A stretch of DNA of 64,000 nucleotides from Streptomyces xiamenensis (GCF_000993785.3 NZ_CP009922.3:2232001-2296000), one strand, 5' to 3'; shown: positions 54,197 to 62,849, counted from the stretch's first letter. Notes: generated from the letters alone by a model not told the origin. Numbers and translations: made by a program.

Positions 54197-54478
54197 TCAG
54201 CCGAAGACGTACTCGACGACCCGGCTGAATCCCCAGTCAAGCACGGTGAGGATGCCGATGACGACGAGAACGAAAACGATCACCGCGGAGGTGTACGTCG
54301 TCAGCTGGCGCCGTGAGGGCCAGACGACCTTGCGCAGCTCGGCGATGACCTGCCGGTAGAAGAGCGCGAGCTTGCCCAGCGGGCCCCGCTTGGCACGCCG
54401 CCCGCGTCCTCGGCCGGCGCCGTCCCCCGGGGCTCCGGCGTTTCGACGGAGTCCGTGATCCCAGCCACTCGCCCTCAC
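54197..54478 (-). CDS. secE: Protein translocase subunit SecE
   Basis: 93 aa. A basic N-terminus ([18 protein letters not shown]), the conserved amphipathic [19 protein letters not shown] and one membrane segment at about 61-80 make it the clamp that stabilises SecY. Start is GTG at 54478 by family length; the open frame continues upstream through the tRNA-Trp gene and is not coding there. It precedes nusG by 116 bases. Confidence 0.94.
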   Translation of the reverse strand: MRASGWDHGLRRNAGAPGDGAGRGRGRRAKRGPLGKLALFYRQVIAELRKVVWPSRRQLTTYTSAVIVFVLVVIGILTVLDWGFSRVVEYVFG

Positions 54479-54578
54479 CTGATCCCGGTCATGGTCGTAA
54501 GCCGCCCGGTCCCCCGGACGGCTTGCATTGCGGTACGTGCCTACTACCACTACTAACTCTGTACTGCCTGCTGCGTAG

Positions 54579-54651
54579 CAGGGCCGGAGGGACTTGAACC
54601 CCCAACCGCTGGTTTTGGAGACCAGTGCTCTACCAATTGAGCTACGACCCT
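54579..54651 (-). tRNA. tRNA-Trp (anticodon CCA)
   Basis: 73 bases with a complete cloverleaf: acceptor AGGGTCG/CGGCCCT, D-arm, anticodon loop CTCCAAA between CTGGT and ACCAG, and the T-arm GGTTCAAGT type. No CCA is encoded. Located just before secE, the usual streptomycete place. Confidence 0.97.
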
Positions 54652-54788
54652 TTGCTCGCGGCACCGGGAAAACTTACCTCACCCGGCCCCACTGCGTGGA
54701 GAGTGTACGTGTTCAATCGCCGCCCGTCGAACGGACAACAGCCGCAACCCGGGTGCCACGGTCCACTCCGGTCTGCAACGATGCCCTT

Positions 54789-56033
54789 ATGAGCGCAGCG
54801 ACACCCACCGCACAGTCCGCAGAAGCAGCCCCCGGGCGCCGGGTCTCCGCCCGCGTCGGGGCGATCTCCGAGTCCGCGACCCTGGCCGTCGATGCCAAGG
54901 CGAAGGCTCTCAAGGCCGCCGGCCGGCCGGTGATCGGCTTCGGCGCCGGCGAACCCGACTTCCCCACCCCCGGGTACATCGTGGACGCGGCCGTGGCCGC
55001 GTGCCGGGAGCCGAGGTTCCACCGCTACACGCCGGCCGGCGGGCTGCCGGAGCTGAAGGAGGCCATCGCCGCCAAGACGCTGCGCGACTCCGGCTACGAG
55101 GTGAAGCCCTCGCAGGTGCTGGTGACCAACGGCGGCAAGCAGGCGATCTACGAGGCGTTCGCGGCGCTGCTGGACCCGGGCGACGAGGTCATCGTCCCGG
55201 CGCCGTACTGGACCACCTACCCCGAGTCGATCCGGCTGGCCGGGGGCGTCCCGGTGGAGGTCGTCGCGGACGAGACCACCGGCTACCGGGTGAGTGTGGA
55301 GCAGCTGGAGGCGGCCCGCACCGAGCGCACCAAGGTGCTGCTGTTCGTCTCCCCGTCCAACCCGACCGGCGCGGTCTACCCGCGTGAGCAGGTCGAGGCG
55401 ATCGGCCGCTGGGCGGTGGAGCACGGTCTGTGGGTGCTCACCGACGAGATCTACGAACATCTGGTCTACGGGGACGCCGAGTTCTCCTCGCTGCCGGTGG
55501 TCGTCCCGGAGCTGGCCGACCGCACCGTGATCGTCAACGGGGTGGCCAAGACGTACGCGATGACCGGCTGGCGGGTGGGCTGGCTGATCGGTCCGCAGGA
55601 CGTGGTGAAGGCCGCCACCAACCTCCAGTCGCACGCGACCTCCAACGTGAGCAACGTCGCGCAGGCGGCGGCGCTGGCCGCGGTCTCCGGGGATCTGGAC
55701 GCGGTGGCCGAGATGGGCGAGGCGTTCGACCGGCGGCGTCGCACGATCGTGCGGATGCTGAACGAGATCGACGGGGTCGTCTGCCCGGAGCCCGAGGGCG
55801 CGTTCTACGTGTACCCCTCGGTGAAGGGCCTGCTGGGCAAGGAGCTGCGCGGCCGGCGGCCCGCGACCTCGGTGGAGCTGGCCGAGGTGATCCTGGAGGA
55901 GGCCGAGGTCGCCGTGGTCCCGGGTGAGGCGTTCGGCACCCCCGGTTATCTGCGGCTGTCGTACGCCCTGGGCGACGACGACCTGGTGGAGGGTGTCTCC
56001 CGCCTCCAGAAGCTGCTGGCGGAAGCGAGCTGA
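54789..56033 (+). CDS. Aspartate aminotransferase, class I/II (type Ib)
   Basis: 414 aa. PLP enzyme; Lys254 in [16 protein letters not shown] forms the Schiff base. Asn191 in SPSNPTG, Asp219 and Tyr222 in TDEIYEH, and [11 protein letters not shown] are conserved. It interconverts aspartate and 2-oxoglutarate with oxaloacetate and glutamate. The first 15 residues are Ala/Thr-rich and variable. There is no Shine-Dalgarno before the ATG at 54789, so the mRNA may be leaderless. It lies divergent from tRNA-Trp/secE as in S. coelicolor. Confidence 0.93.
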   Translation: MSAATPTAQSAEAAPGRRVSARVGAISESATLAVDAKAKALKAAGRPVIGFGAGEPDFPTPGYIVDAAVAACREPRFHRYTPAGGLPELKEAIAAKTLRDSGYEVKPSQVLVTNGGKQAIYEAFAALLDPGDEVIVPAPYWTTYPESIRLAGGVPVEVVADETTGYRVSVEQLEAARTERTKVLLFVSPSNPTGAVYPREQVEAIGRWAVEHGLWVLTDEIYEHLVYGDAEFSSLPVVVPELADRTVIVNGVAKTYAMTGWRVGWLIGPQDVVKAATNLQSHATSNVSNVAQAAALAAVSGDLDAVAEMGEAFDRRRRTIVRMLNEIDGVVCPEPEGAFYVYPSVKGLLGKELRGRRPATSVELAEVILEEAEVAVVPGEAFGTPGYLRLSYALGDDDLVEGVSRLQKLLAEAS

Positions 56034-56090
56034 CTCACGTTCGGGTGACGCGGCTACCGGCCGGACGGCGCAATGCGGCAAGATTCGTGG

Positions 56091-57110
56091 ATGGATCGTG
56101 TACGTGACGTCCGGCTGCTGCCCAAGGCCCACCTGCATCTGCACTTCACCGGCTCGATGCGGCCCGGCACCCTGCTGGAGCTGGCGGACAAGTACGGCGT
56201 GCATCTGCCGGAGGCGCTGCGCGGCGGCGAGCCGCCCAGCCTGCGGGCCACCGACGAGCGCGGCTGGTTCCGGTTCCAGCGGCTGTACGACATGGCCCGC
56301 TCCTGTCTGCGGGAGCCGGAGGACATCCAGCGGCTGGTGCGCGAGGCGGCCGAGGAGGATCTGCGGGACGGGGCGCGCTGGCTGGAGATCCAGGTCGATC
56401 CCACCTCGTACGCGCCCCGGCTCGGCGGGCTGATCCCGGCGCTGGAGATCATCCTGGACGCGGTGCGGGTCACCTCCCGGGAGACCGGGGTCGGGATGCG
56501 GGTGCTGGTGGCCGCGAACCGGATGAAGCACCCCCTGGACGCCCGCACCCTGGCCCGGCTCGCCGTCCGCTACCGGGACCAGGGGGTGGTCGGCTTCGGG
56601 CTGTCGAACGACGAGCGGCGCGGCTTCGCCCGCGACTTCGACCGCGCGTTCGCGATCGCCCGGGAGGGCGGCCTGCTGGCGGCCCCGCACGGCGGCGAGC
56701 TGTCGGGACCCTCCAGCGTCCGGGACTGCCTGGACGATCTGCGGGCGGCACGGGTGGGGCACGGGGTGCGGGCCGCCGAGGACCCCTGGCTGCTGGAGCG
56801 TCTCGCCCGGGACCGGGTGACCTGCGAGGTGTGTCCCGCCTCCAATGTGGCGCTCGGCGTGTACGAGCGGCTGCCGGATGTGCCGCTGCGCACCCTGTGG
56901 GACGCGGGTGTGCCGATGGCGCTGGGGGCGGACGACCCGCTGCTGTTCGGCTCGCGGCTGGCGGCCCAGTACGAGATCGCGCGGGAGCACCACGGCTTCA
57001 CCGACCGCGAGCTGGCGGAGCTGGCCCGGCAGTCGGTGCGCGGCTCGGCGGCGCCGACCGACATCCAGGAGAAGATCATGGTGGAGATCGAGGAGTGGCT
57101 GGCGTTGTGA
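56091..57110 (+). CDS. Adenosine deaminase
   Basis: 339 aa. Metal-dependent purine deaminase that makes inosine from adenosine. The zinc motif is KAHLHLHFTGS (usual HxHLDG), then PHGGE, with the Glu proton shuttle, RVGHGV, the CPASNVALG signature and GADDPLLFG with the metal aspartates. The first motif differs in two residues from the E. coli type, a variant I recall from streptomycete homologues. An ATG at 56073 is in frame; neither start has a clear Shine-Dalgarno. It follows the aminotransferase by 57 bases, perhaps cotranscribed. Confidence 0.9.
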   Translation: MDRVRDVRLLPKAHLHLHFTGSMRPGTLLELADKYGVHLPEALRGGEPPSLRATDERGWFRFQRLYDMARSCLREPEDIQRLVREAAEEDLRDGARWLEIQVDPTSYAPRLGGLIPALEIILDAVRVTSRETGVGMRVLVAANRMKHPLDARTLARLAVRYRDQGVVGFGLSNDERRGFARDFDRAFAIAREGGLLAAPHGGELSGPSSVRDCLDDLRAARVGHGVRAAEDPWLLERLARDRVTCEVCPASNVALGVYERLPDVPLRTLWDAGVPMALGADDPLLFGSRLAAQYEIAREHHGFTDRELAELARQSVRGSAAPTDIQEKIMVEIEEWLAL

Positions 57111-57161
57111 CGCCCGGCCGGATCCGGTGAACCGGGGCCCGGCGGGCGCTGCCGTGGCGCG

Positions 57162-58202
57162 CTACCGGCCGCCGGCCCCCGTCGGCTCCCTGCGCGCGGC
57201 CCCGGCCCCCGGCTGGGCAGGGCCCGCCGCGCCGGCCGCCCGCACGTCCGCGATCAGCCGGTCCATGCCCTGGTCGAACCGCTCGCGGTACTTCTCCACC
57301 CGCTTCGCGCCGGCCGACCGGGGGCCGAAGGTGTGGGCGAAGTCGATGAGGCCGACCTTCACCGAGGGCACCGGCCGGCCCTCGGGGGGCGCCTCGTCCA
57401 CCGCGATGAGCACGCTCGCCCCGACGAAGGCCAGGCCGGAGGCGCGGGCCGCCTCCCTGACCCGGATCAGCTGCGGCAGCATCGCCTCGGCGACGCCGGG
57501 TTCGCGGGCGAAGTCGCGCACGATCCGCGGTGTGCGCCGTCCGGTGGCCAGCCGTCCTCCCGTGAGGCCCGAGCTGCCGACTGCCCGGTAGCCGCGGCTC
57601 GCGGAGCCGGTCAGCCGGTCGGTCGCCTTCATCCTGAGCTTCTTCGCCAGGGCGGCCGCCTTCGACATGGAGCGGAGCAGTTCGTGCCAGCTGGCCGTGG
57701 ACGCGCCCACCTTGATGTCGAGGATCGTGGGCCGGTTCATGCCGAACGTCAGATTGTCGACGTAGACGTGGGTCGAGTCGTCGCCCGCGCCCTGGTGACC
57801 GTCCATCGCCGTGACCTGCCGGGCGGTGTGGGAGTGCGGCGCCACGCCGTCCAGGTCGGGGTGCTCACCCGCGCGCAGCTCCGCGTAGAACTCCCGCTCC
57901 ACGTGGTTGGTGGGTTTCTCCTTGATCCGTCCGCAGGCCCGGTTGCTGATCCCGCCGTGCCCGCCGACCGCTCCGTCCTCCACCCGCTCGACGGCCGGGC
58001 CGATGATCGCACCGCTCGTCCCCATCGGCGGGACGGCGGCGTTCCCGGCCGGGCGCGGGAGGGGCCGCACCGCCACGGGTGCGGAGCCGACGGATGCCGA
58101 GGGGGGCGTGCTCACGCTCCTGGCCGGGTCGGCCGGCCGTACGGACACCCGCCCGGCGCGACGCTGCTCCACGTTCTGGTGGTGGTCTCCGTGTGCGCGC
58201 AC
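57162..58202 (-). CDS. Inositol polyphosphate kinase-like protein with AGNAAV leader
   Basis: 346 aa from GTG at 58202. Residues 1-80 are a low-complexity Pro/Ala/Arg region with a His-rich start (RAHGDHHQN) and a PAGNAAVPPM motif at 51-60. The rest matches the IPMK/IP6K/IP3K kinase fold in order: GGHGG (80-84), HVEREFYAEL (100-109), hinge YVDNLT (147-152), PTILDIKVG (158-166; the family PxxxDxKxG, with Asp162 and Lys164), GYRAVG (204-209), GASVLIAVDE (261-270) and LIDFAHT (285-291; catalytic Mg aspartate 287). Eukaryotic enzymes phosphorylate inositol phosphates; a few bacterial relatives are known. It sits alone between adenosine deaminase and murB, and is preceded by GGGAGGGA. A GTG at 58232 is an alternative start. 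Confidence 0.82.
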   Translation of the reverse strand: MRAHGDHHQNVEQRRAGRVSVRPADPARSVSTPPSASVGSAPVAVRPLPRPAGNAAVPPMGTSGAIIGPAVERVEDGAVGGHGGISNRACGRIKEKPTNHVEREFYAELRAGEHPDLDGVAPHSHTARQVTAMDGHQGAGDDSTHVYVDNLTFGMNRPTILDIKVGASTASWHELLRSMSKAAALAKKLRMKATDRLTGSASRGYRAVGSSGLTGGRLATGRRTPRIVRDFAREPGVAEAMLPQLIRVREAARASGLAFVGASVLIAVDEAPPEGRPVPSVKVGLIDFAHTFGPRSAGAKRVEKYRERFDQGMDRLIADVRAAGAAGPAQPGAGAARREPTGAGGR

Positions 58203-58299
58203 AGCCCCTGTTCCCTCCCAGGGCGTCCCCACGCCCCCCTGCTGTCGACAGTCGTCCTGCGGTACCGGCCGGCACGGAGGGGGCGCCCGCCCCCGTGGT

Positions 58300-59373
58300 T
58301 CAGAGGCTGACGCCGACCGTCACCGGTTCGTTGACCAGGGTGACGCCGAAGGCGTCCCGTACCCCGTCCCGTACCTCGCGGGCCAGCGCCAGCAGGTCGG
58401 CGGTGGTCGCGCCGCCCCGGTTGGTGAGGGCCAGGGTGTGCTTGCCGGAGATCCGGGCCGGGCCGGTCCCGTACCCCTTGGTGAAGCCGGCCTTGTCGAT
58501 CAGCCAGGCCGCGGAGGTCTTGGTGCGGCCGTCGGCCGCCGGGAAGGCGGGAGGCTCGACGCCGGGGCCAAGGCGCCGCGCGGCGCGCTCGCGGAAGGCC
58601 GCGAACTCCTGCGCGGTCAGCAGCGGATTGGTGAAGAACGAACCGGCCGACCAGGTGTCGTGGTCCTCCGGGTCCAGCACCATGCCCTTGCCGGCCCGCA
58701 GCTTCAGCACGGTCTCGCGGGCGGTGGCGGCGGCCACCCGCTCCCCCGCGGCGACGCCCAGCGTCCGGGCGGTCTCGGCGTACGCGATCGGTGCCGAGAG
58801 CCCGCCCGCGTCCTCCAGCGCGCAGCGCACCCGCAGCACCACGAACCGCTCGGGGTCGGCCTTGAAGCGGCTGTGCCGGTAGCCGAAGCCGCAGTCGGCC
58901 GCGGGGAGGGTGACCGTACGGTGCTCGGCGCGGTCGTAGGCGATGACCTCGGTGATGACGGAGGCCACTTCCTGGCCGTAGGCGCCGACGTTCTGGATGG
59001 GGGTGGCACCGGCCGAGCCGGGGATGCCGGCCAGGCATTCGATGCCGGCCAGGCCGGCCTCCACGGTGCGGGCGACGGCCGCCGACCAGTTCTCACCCGC
59101 GGCGAGTTCCAGGCGGGTGCCGTCCAGGTCGAAGCCGGTGGTGGCGATCCGCAGGGCGGTGCCCCGGAAGCCCTCGTCCGCAATCAGCAGATTGCTGCCG
59201 CCGCCGATGATCAGCAGCGGGGTGCCGGTGCCGTCAGCCTCCTGGACGGCGGCGATCACCTCGGCGTCGGAGCTCGCGGTGATCAGCCGGTCGGCGGGGC
59301 CGCCGAGCCGGAAGGTGGTCAGATCGGCGAGCGCGGCGCCGGCGGTACCGGCGGGGTCAGAGGTTTCGAGCAC
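58300..59373 (-). CDS. murB: UDP-N-acetylenolpyruvoylglucosamine reductase MurB
   Basis: 357 aa. Flavin- and NADPH-dependent second step of UDP-MurNAc synthesis. Seen are TTFRLGGPADR, the FAD site LLIIGGGSNLL, GIPGSAGATPIQNVGAYGQE, the catalytic YRHSRFK arginine, SFFTNP serine and NEPVTVG glutamate. This is the type I enzyme. It starts with GTG at 59373, with a TATTCT -10 box six bases upstream and so probably leaderless. The gene order with adenosine deaminase and aspartate aminotransferase is streptomycete, apart from the kinase-like gene inserted between. Confidence 0.95.
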   Translation of the reverse strand: MLETSDPAGTAGAALADLTTFRLGGPADRLITASSDAEVIAAVQEADGTGTPLLIIGGGSNLLIADEGFRGTALRIATTGFDLDGTRLELAAGENWSAAVARTVEAGLAGIECLAGIPGSAGATPIQNVGAYGQEVASVITEVIAYDRAEHRTVTLPAADCGFGYRHSRFKADPERFVVLRVRCALEDAGGLSAPIAYAETARTLGVAAGERVAAATARETVLKLRAGKGMVLDPEDHDTWSAGSFFTNPLLTAQEFAAFRERAARRLGPGVEPPAFPAADGRTKTSAAWLIDKAGFTKGYGTGPARISGKHTLALTNRGGATTADLLALAREVRDGVRDAFGVTLVNEPVTVGVSL

Positions 59374-59379
59374 CCGTCC

Positions 59380-59385
59380 AGAATA
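59380..59385 (-). promoter_or_regulatory. -10 box of the leaderless murB promoter
   Basis: TATTCT on the minus strand, six bases before the GTG at 59373. No good -35 seen. Confidence 0.45.
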
Positions 59386-59470
59386 CGGTCCGCCGCCGCG
59401 CGGGGCCCGGACCGGGGCGAGGGCGGAGCGGGCCGGATCGCGCGCCGGGGCGGGTCCGGGGCGACGCCCG

Positions 59471-59496
59471 CCCCGGCCGGATCGTTCCGGCCGGGG
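59471..59496 (-). terminator. Hairpin after the MFS gene
   Basis: 11-bp stem (59471-59481 with 59486-59496), TCGT loop, 21 bases after the exporter stop. Confidence 0.8.
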
Positions 59497-59517
59497 CGCC
59501 CCGCGCGTCGTCCGTGA

Positions 59518-60996
59518 TCAGGCGGGCACGCGGTCGGCCGGCCGGGGGTCGGTCGTCGGGTCGGTGGGGCCGGCCGGGCGGGCGGCGGCCGGCCGGGGAG
59601 CCTTCGGCGCCCGCCGCTCGGGCAGCAGCGCGATGACGGCCGCCGCGACCAGCAGCAGCCCCACGGCCAGCCACAGCGCGGGCACCAGACCGTCGGTGAA
59701 CGCCTGCGCCGAGCCGTACCCGCCGCGTGCGGCGAAGACGGAGGCCAGGACGGCGACGCCCAGCGCCCCGCCGACCTCCCGCGCCGAATTGTTGACACCG
59801 GAGGCCACCCCCTGCCGTCCCTCGGGTACGGCCCCCATCGCGATCGCCCCGGACGGGGCGAAGAACATGGCCATGCCGATGCCGCACAGCACGAACGCCG
59901 GCACCATGCCGCCGTACGAGACGCCCGGGTCGGCGTACAGCGCGAACCACCCCATGCCCACCGCCATCAGCACCAGGCCCGAGGCGACGATCGGCCGGCC
60001 GCCGACACGGTCGGTGAAGGCCCCGGCGATGGGCGCCACGATCATCGGCATGGCGGTCCACGGCAGCATCCGCACCCCGGCCTCCATCGGCGAGTAGCCC
60101 ATGATCAGCTGGAGGAACTGGGTCAGCAGGAAGATCGAGCCGAACATCCCCGCGTACATCAGCAGGCTGGTGATGTTGATCGCGGTGAAGGTGCGGGAGC
60201 GGAAGAAGCCCATCGGCAGCAGCGGCTCGGGGGTGCGCAGCTCCCAGCGGACGAACGCGTACAGCAGCACGGCTCCGAGCGCGAAGCCCGCCAGCACCGG
60301 GCCCGTGGTCCAGCCGTGTTCGTGGCCGCGCACGATGGACAGCACGATGCCCAGCAGGCCGGCGCTGGCCAGTACGGTGCCGGCCACGTCCAGCCGCTTG
60401 ACCGGGCCCCGGCTCTCCGGGAGCCGCCGGAACACCAACGGCAGCACGAGGAGGCCGATGGGGATGTTGAGCCAGAAGATCCAGTGCCAGGAGAGATGTT
60501 CGGTCACGGCCCCGCCGACGAGCGGGCCCGCGGCGACGGCGAGGCCGTTGACCGCGCCCCACACGCCGAAGGCGGCGCCCCGCCGCTCGGGCGGTACGAC
60601 GGCGGATATCAGGGTGAGGCTGAGCGGGATCAGGGCCGCGGCGGCGGCGCCCTGGACGGCGCGGGCGGCGATCAGCGCGTCCGTGGAGCCGGCCAGCGCG
60701 GCACCGGCGGAGGCGAGGGTGAACAGGGCGATGCCGGCGCCGAAGACCAGGCGGCGGCCGTAGCGGTCGCCCAGGGCCGAGGCGAACAGCAGGAGGCAGG
60801 CGAACGGCAGGGTGTAGCCGTTGACGATCCATTCCAGGGCGGCCAGGTCACCGCCGAGGTCCTCACGGATGATGGGCAGGGCGGTGGTGACGACGAGGTT
60901 GTCGAGGCTGGCCATGAAGGTGGCGAAGCCGGTCAGCAGCAGCGTCCAGACGACGACGTGGGGGCGCTGCGTGCCCCCGTTCGGGGCATCGGGCAT
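59518..60996 (-). CDS. MFS drug exporter, DHA2 (EmrB/QacA) family
   Basis: 492 aa with 14 predicted membrane segments. DHA2 signatures include MASLDNLVVTTALPIIRED (motif D1) in the first helix, GDRYGRRLVFGAGIALF (motif A) and GPLVGGAVTEHLSWHWIFWLN (motif C and its tail). Such proteins use the proton gradient to expel toxic compounds or own antibiotics. A roughly 35-residue Pro/Arg tail follows. Start ATG at 60996, 17 bases from the palindromic operator. With the TetR gene upstream this is a resistance/efflux module; the substrate is unknown. Confidence 0.92.
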   Translation of the reverse strand: MPDAPNGGTQRPHVVVWTLLLTGFATFMASLDNLVVTTALPIIREDLGGDLAALEWIVNGYTLPFACLLLFASALGDRYGRRLVFGAGIALFTLASAGAALAGSTDALIAARAVQGAAAAALIPLSLTLISAVVPPERRGAAFGVWGAVNGLAVAAGPLVGGAVTEHLSWHWIFWLNIPIGLLVLPLVFRRLPESRGPVKRLDVAGTVLASAGLLGIVLSIVRGHEHGWTTGPVLAGFALGAVLLYAFVRWELRTPEPLLPMGFFRSRTFTAINITSLLMYAGMFGSIFLLTQFLQLIMGYSPMEAGVRMLPWTAMPMIVAPIAGAFTDRVGGRPIVASGLVLMAVGMGWFALYADPGVSYGGMVPAFVLCGIGMAMFFAPSGAIAMGAVPEGRQGVASGVNNSAREVGGALGVAVLASVFAARGGYGSAQAFTDGLVPALWLAVGLLLVAAAVIALLPERRAPKAPRPAAARPAGPTDPTTDPRPADRVPA

Positions 60997-61013
60997 GTTC
61001 CCTCCCAGAAAAC

Positions 61014-61033
61014 TAGTGATTGCTCAATAACTT
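61014..61033 (-). promoter_or_regulatory. TetR operator before the MFS gene
   Basis: On the minus strand AAGTTATTGAGCAATCACTA, of the form ATTG-N2-CAAT within an 18-base near-palindrome. The same site, 19 of 20 bases, occurs before the tetR gene at 61667-61686. Confidence 0.7.
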
Positions 61034-61084
61034 GTGCGGACAGACGTGTGCCCGCGAACCGGACCGAAGACCGGACGGGACCGG

Positions 61085-61660
61085 CTATCCGAACCGCTTC
61101 TTGCCCTCGTGATCGTGTGCGCAGGCGACCCACAGCGGATGGTCCGCCGGGAAGCCGAGCGCCAGCATCACGTTGATCAGCATGCCGTTGGCCAGGAAAT
61201 CGGCGGTCTCCACGCCGTCCGCGCCCAGCCGCAGGTGCACGGCCTCGAACAGCTCGTTCCAGTAGGCGCGGATCCGGGCCGCGAAGTCCTCGTCCCCACC
61301 CGCCTCCGCGGTGTGCACCGCGACGTACATCTGCATCTGGAACATGAGCTTGTCGCGGTCGGCGGTGAGGCCGGTGTACGCCTGGGCCATCGCGTCGTGC
61401 GCGGCCCGGGGATCCAGACCTTCCGAGACACGTTCGAAGGTCCGCCGGATCTCCGCCGTACCGTGCTCGGCGGCGGCCAGGAAGATCGCCCGCTTGTCGG
61501 GGAACAGCCGGAAGAGATACGGCTGCGAGACCCCGACCCGGCGGGCGATGGCGGCGGTCGTGGTGCCCGCGTACCCTCCCCTGGCGAACTCCACGACAGC
61601 GGCGCGGATGACGGCCGTACGCCGCTCCTCCGCCGACATCCTGCCGCTGTCCCTGGCCAT
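61085..61660 (-). CDS. TetR-family transcriptional regulator
   Basis: 191 aa. HTH at about residues 12-58 (RAAVVEFARGGYAGTTTAAI, ARRVGVSQPYLFRLFPDKRA), then an alpha-helical ligand domain. TetR proteins repress by binding a palindrome as dimers and let go when a small molecule binds. An operator is seven bases upstream of its own start, and a second stands before the exporter, so it should repress both. It lies 88 bases upstream of the exporter, same strand. Confidence 0.95.
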   Translation of the reverse strand: MARDSGRMSAEERRTAVIRAAVVEFARGGYAGTTTAAIARRVGVSQPYLFRLFPDKRAIFLAAAEHGTAEIRRTFERVSEGLDPRAAHDAMAQAYTGLTADRDKLMFQMQMYVAVHTAEAGGDEDFAARIRAYWNELFEAVHLRLGADGVETADFLANGMLINVMLALGFPADHPLWVACAHDHEGKKRFG

Positions 61661-61666
61661 GCGAGT

Positions 61667-61686
61667 AAGTTATTGACCAATCACTA
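61667..61686 (-). promoter_or_regulatory. TetR operator before tetR
   Basis: Plus strand AAGTTATTGACCAATCACTA, core ATTGACCAAT, six bases from the tetR start codon. Direct repeat of the site at 61014-61033 read on the other strand. The patch is AT-rich for this genome and may overlap the promoter. Confidence 0.7.
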
Positions 61687-61716
61687 TCTTGTCAACGGGA
61701 TCGAACGGGCCGGCGT

Positions 61717-62151
61717 TCAGCCCAGCCGGACCACGGCCCGGGACAGCCCCAGCACCTTCTGGCCCGCGCTGCGCGCCACCAGGTCCACCCGGACCGTGCG
61801 CGCCTCGTCGTCCAGCTTGGCCGCGACCTTCGCCGACACCTCGATCTCGGCCCCGGTGTCGTCGTTCGGTACCACCACGGGGTGGGTGAAGCGCACCCCG
61901 TACTCGACCACCGCCGCCGGGTCCCCGGCCCAGTCCGTGACCACCCGGGCAGCCTCGGCCATCGTGAACATGCCGTGCGCGATCACGTCCGGCAGCCCGA
62001 CCTCTTTGGCGAAGCGCTCGTTCCAGTGGATGGGGTTGAAGTCCCCCGAGGCGCCCGCGTACCGCACCAGGTCGGCGCGGGTCACCGGGAACGTACGGGC
62101 CGGCAGCTCCGTACCCACCTCGACATCGGCGTACGCGATCCGTGCGGTCAC
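61717..62151 (-). CDS. MaoC-family dehydratase subunit (HadB-like)
   Basis: 144 aa. Hot-dog fold hydratase with the catalytic Asp37/His42 in GDFNPIHWN and a following VIAHGMFTM. With the adjacent gene it forms the heterodimeric (3R)-hydroxyacyl dehydratase type described in mycobacteria as HadAB. It is the catalytic half. ATG overlaps the upstream gene stop (ATGA). It is followed by the tetR operator in the opposite part of the same intergenic region. Confidence 0.9.
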   Translation of the reverse strand: MTARIAYADVEVGTELPARTFPVTRADLVRYAGASGDFNPIHWNERFAKEVGLPDVIAHGMFTMAEAARVVTDWAGDPAAVVEYGVRFTHPVVVPNDDTGAEIEVSAKVAAKLDDEARTVRVDLVARSAGQKVLGLSRAVVRLG

Positions 62152-62612
62152 TTCTCCCCCTCCGGCTTCTCCGGCGCGCGCGACACCAGCTTGGTGTACG
62201 CGGTCACCACGTGCTCCCCGGCGGCGTCGTGCACATCGCCGCGGACGTCGAGGATGTCGTTGCCCGCCATCGACTTCACGGACTCGATCACCGAGGTGAC
62301 CGTCAGGACGTCCCCGGCCACCACCGGACGGCTGTACCGGAACTTCTGGTCGCCGTGCACCACGCGGGTGTAGTCCAGGCCCAGCTTCGGGTCGTGGATC
62401 ACCGCCTGGGCGGCGGCGAAGGAGATCGCGAAGACGAACGTCGGCGGAGCGATCACATCCGGATGCCCCAGCGCCCGCGCGGCGGCCGGATCCGTGTACG
62501 CCGGATTCTCGTCACCGATCGCGACCGCGAACTCGCGGATCTTCTCGCGCCCCACCTCGTACGGCTCGGTGGGCGGATAGGTCCGCCCGGCGAAGGACTG
62601 ATCCAGGGCCAT
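62148..62612 (-). CDS. MaoC-like dehydratase subunit (UPF0336, HadA-like)
   Basis: 154 aa. Hot-dog fold, N-terminal half of the FAS1-like dehydratase, with YEVGREKIREFAVAIGDENP and later KFRYSRPVVAGDVLTV. HadA-type subunits lack the catalytic dyad and bind the acyl chain, consistent with this sequence having GDENPAYTD where HadB has GDFNPIHWN. Lies after rpmG and its hairpin, as in S. coelicolor. Confidence 0.9.
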   Translation of the reverse strand: MALDQSFAGRTYPPTEPYEVGREKIREFAVAIGDENPAYTDPAAARALGHPDVIAPPTFVFAISFAAAQAVIHDPKLGLDYTRVVHGDQKFRYSRPVVAGDVLTVTSVIESVKSMAGNDILDVRGDVHDAAGEHVVTAYTKLVSRAPEKPEGEK

Positions 62613-62636
62613 CGGCCGTCAACCTCCCAAAATCAC

Positions 62637-62672
62637 GCGAGGCCGCCCCCGACAGGTCGGGGACGGCCTCGC
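62637..62672 (-). terminator. Hairpin after rpmG
   Basis: Nine-pair and seven-pair stems with one mismatch (62637-62653 with 62656-62672) and a two-base loop, 12 bases after the rpmG stop. Confidence 0.8.
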
Positions 62673-62684
62673 AACAGTGACAAG

Positions 62685-62849
62685 TCAGCGGGTCTCGCGG
62701 TGCGCCGTGTGGGCGTTGCAACGCGGGCAGTGCTTCTTCATCTCCAAGCGGTCCGGGTCATTACGCCGGTTCTTCTTGGTGATGTAGTTCCGCTCCTTGC
62801 ACTCCACGCAGGCCAGCGTGATCTTCGGGCGGACGTCGGTGGCAGCCAC
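62685..62849 (-). CDS. rpmG: 50S ribosomal protein L33, zinc-binding form
   Basis: 54 aa from GTG at 62849. Sequence [20 protein letters not shown] at the start and Cys14, Cys17, Cys41 and Cys44 as zinc ligands. L33 is near the E site. A zinc-free paralog often exists in streptomycetes, regulated by Zur. It lies between the tRNA genes and hadA. Confidence 0.96.
   Translation of the reverse strand: MAATDVRPKITLACVECKERNYITKKNRRNDPDRLEMKKHCPRCNAHTAHRETR

Noticed and set aside
54479..54664. N-terminal extension of SecE
   Set aside because: The extra codons lie in and beyond the tRNA-Trp gene.
54642..56993. 783-codon minus-strand frame opposite the aminotransferase and deaminase genes
   Set aside because: Arginine/histidine/glycine-rich with no domain, and it overlaps the tRNA-Trp 5' end.
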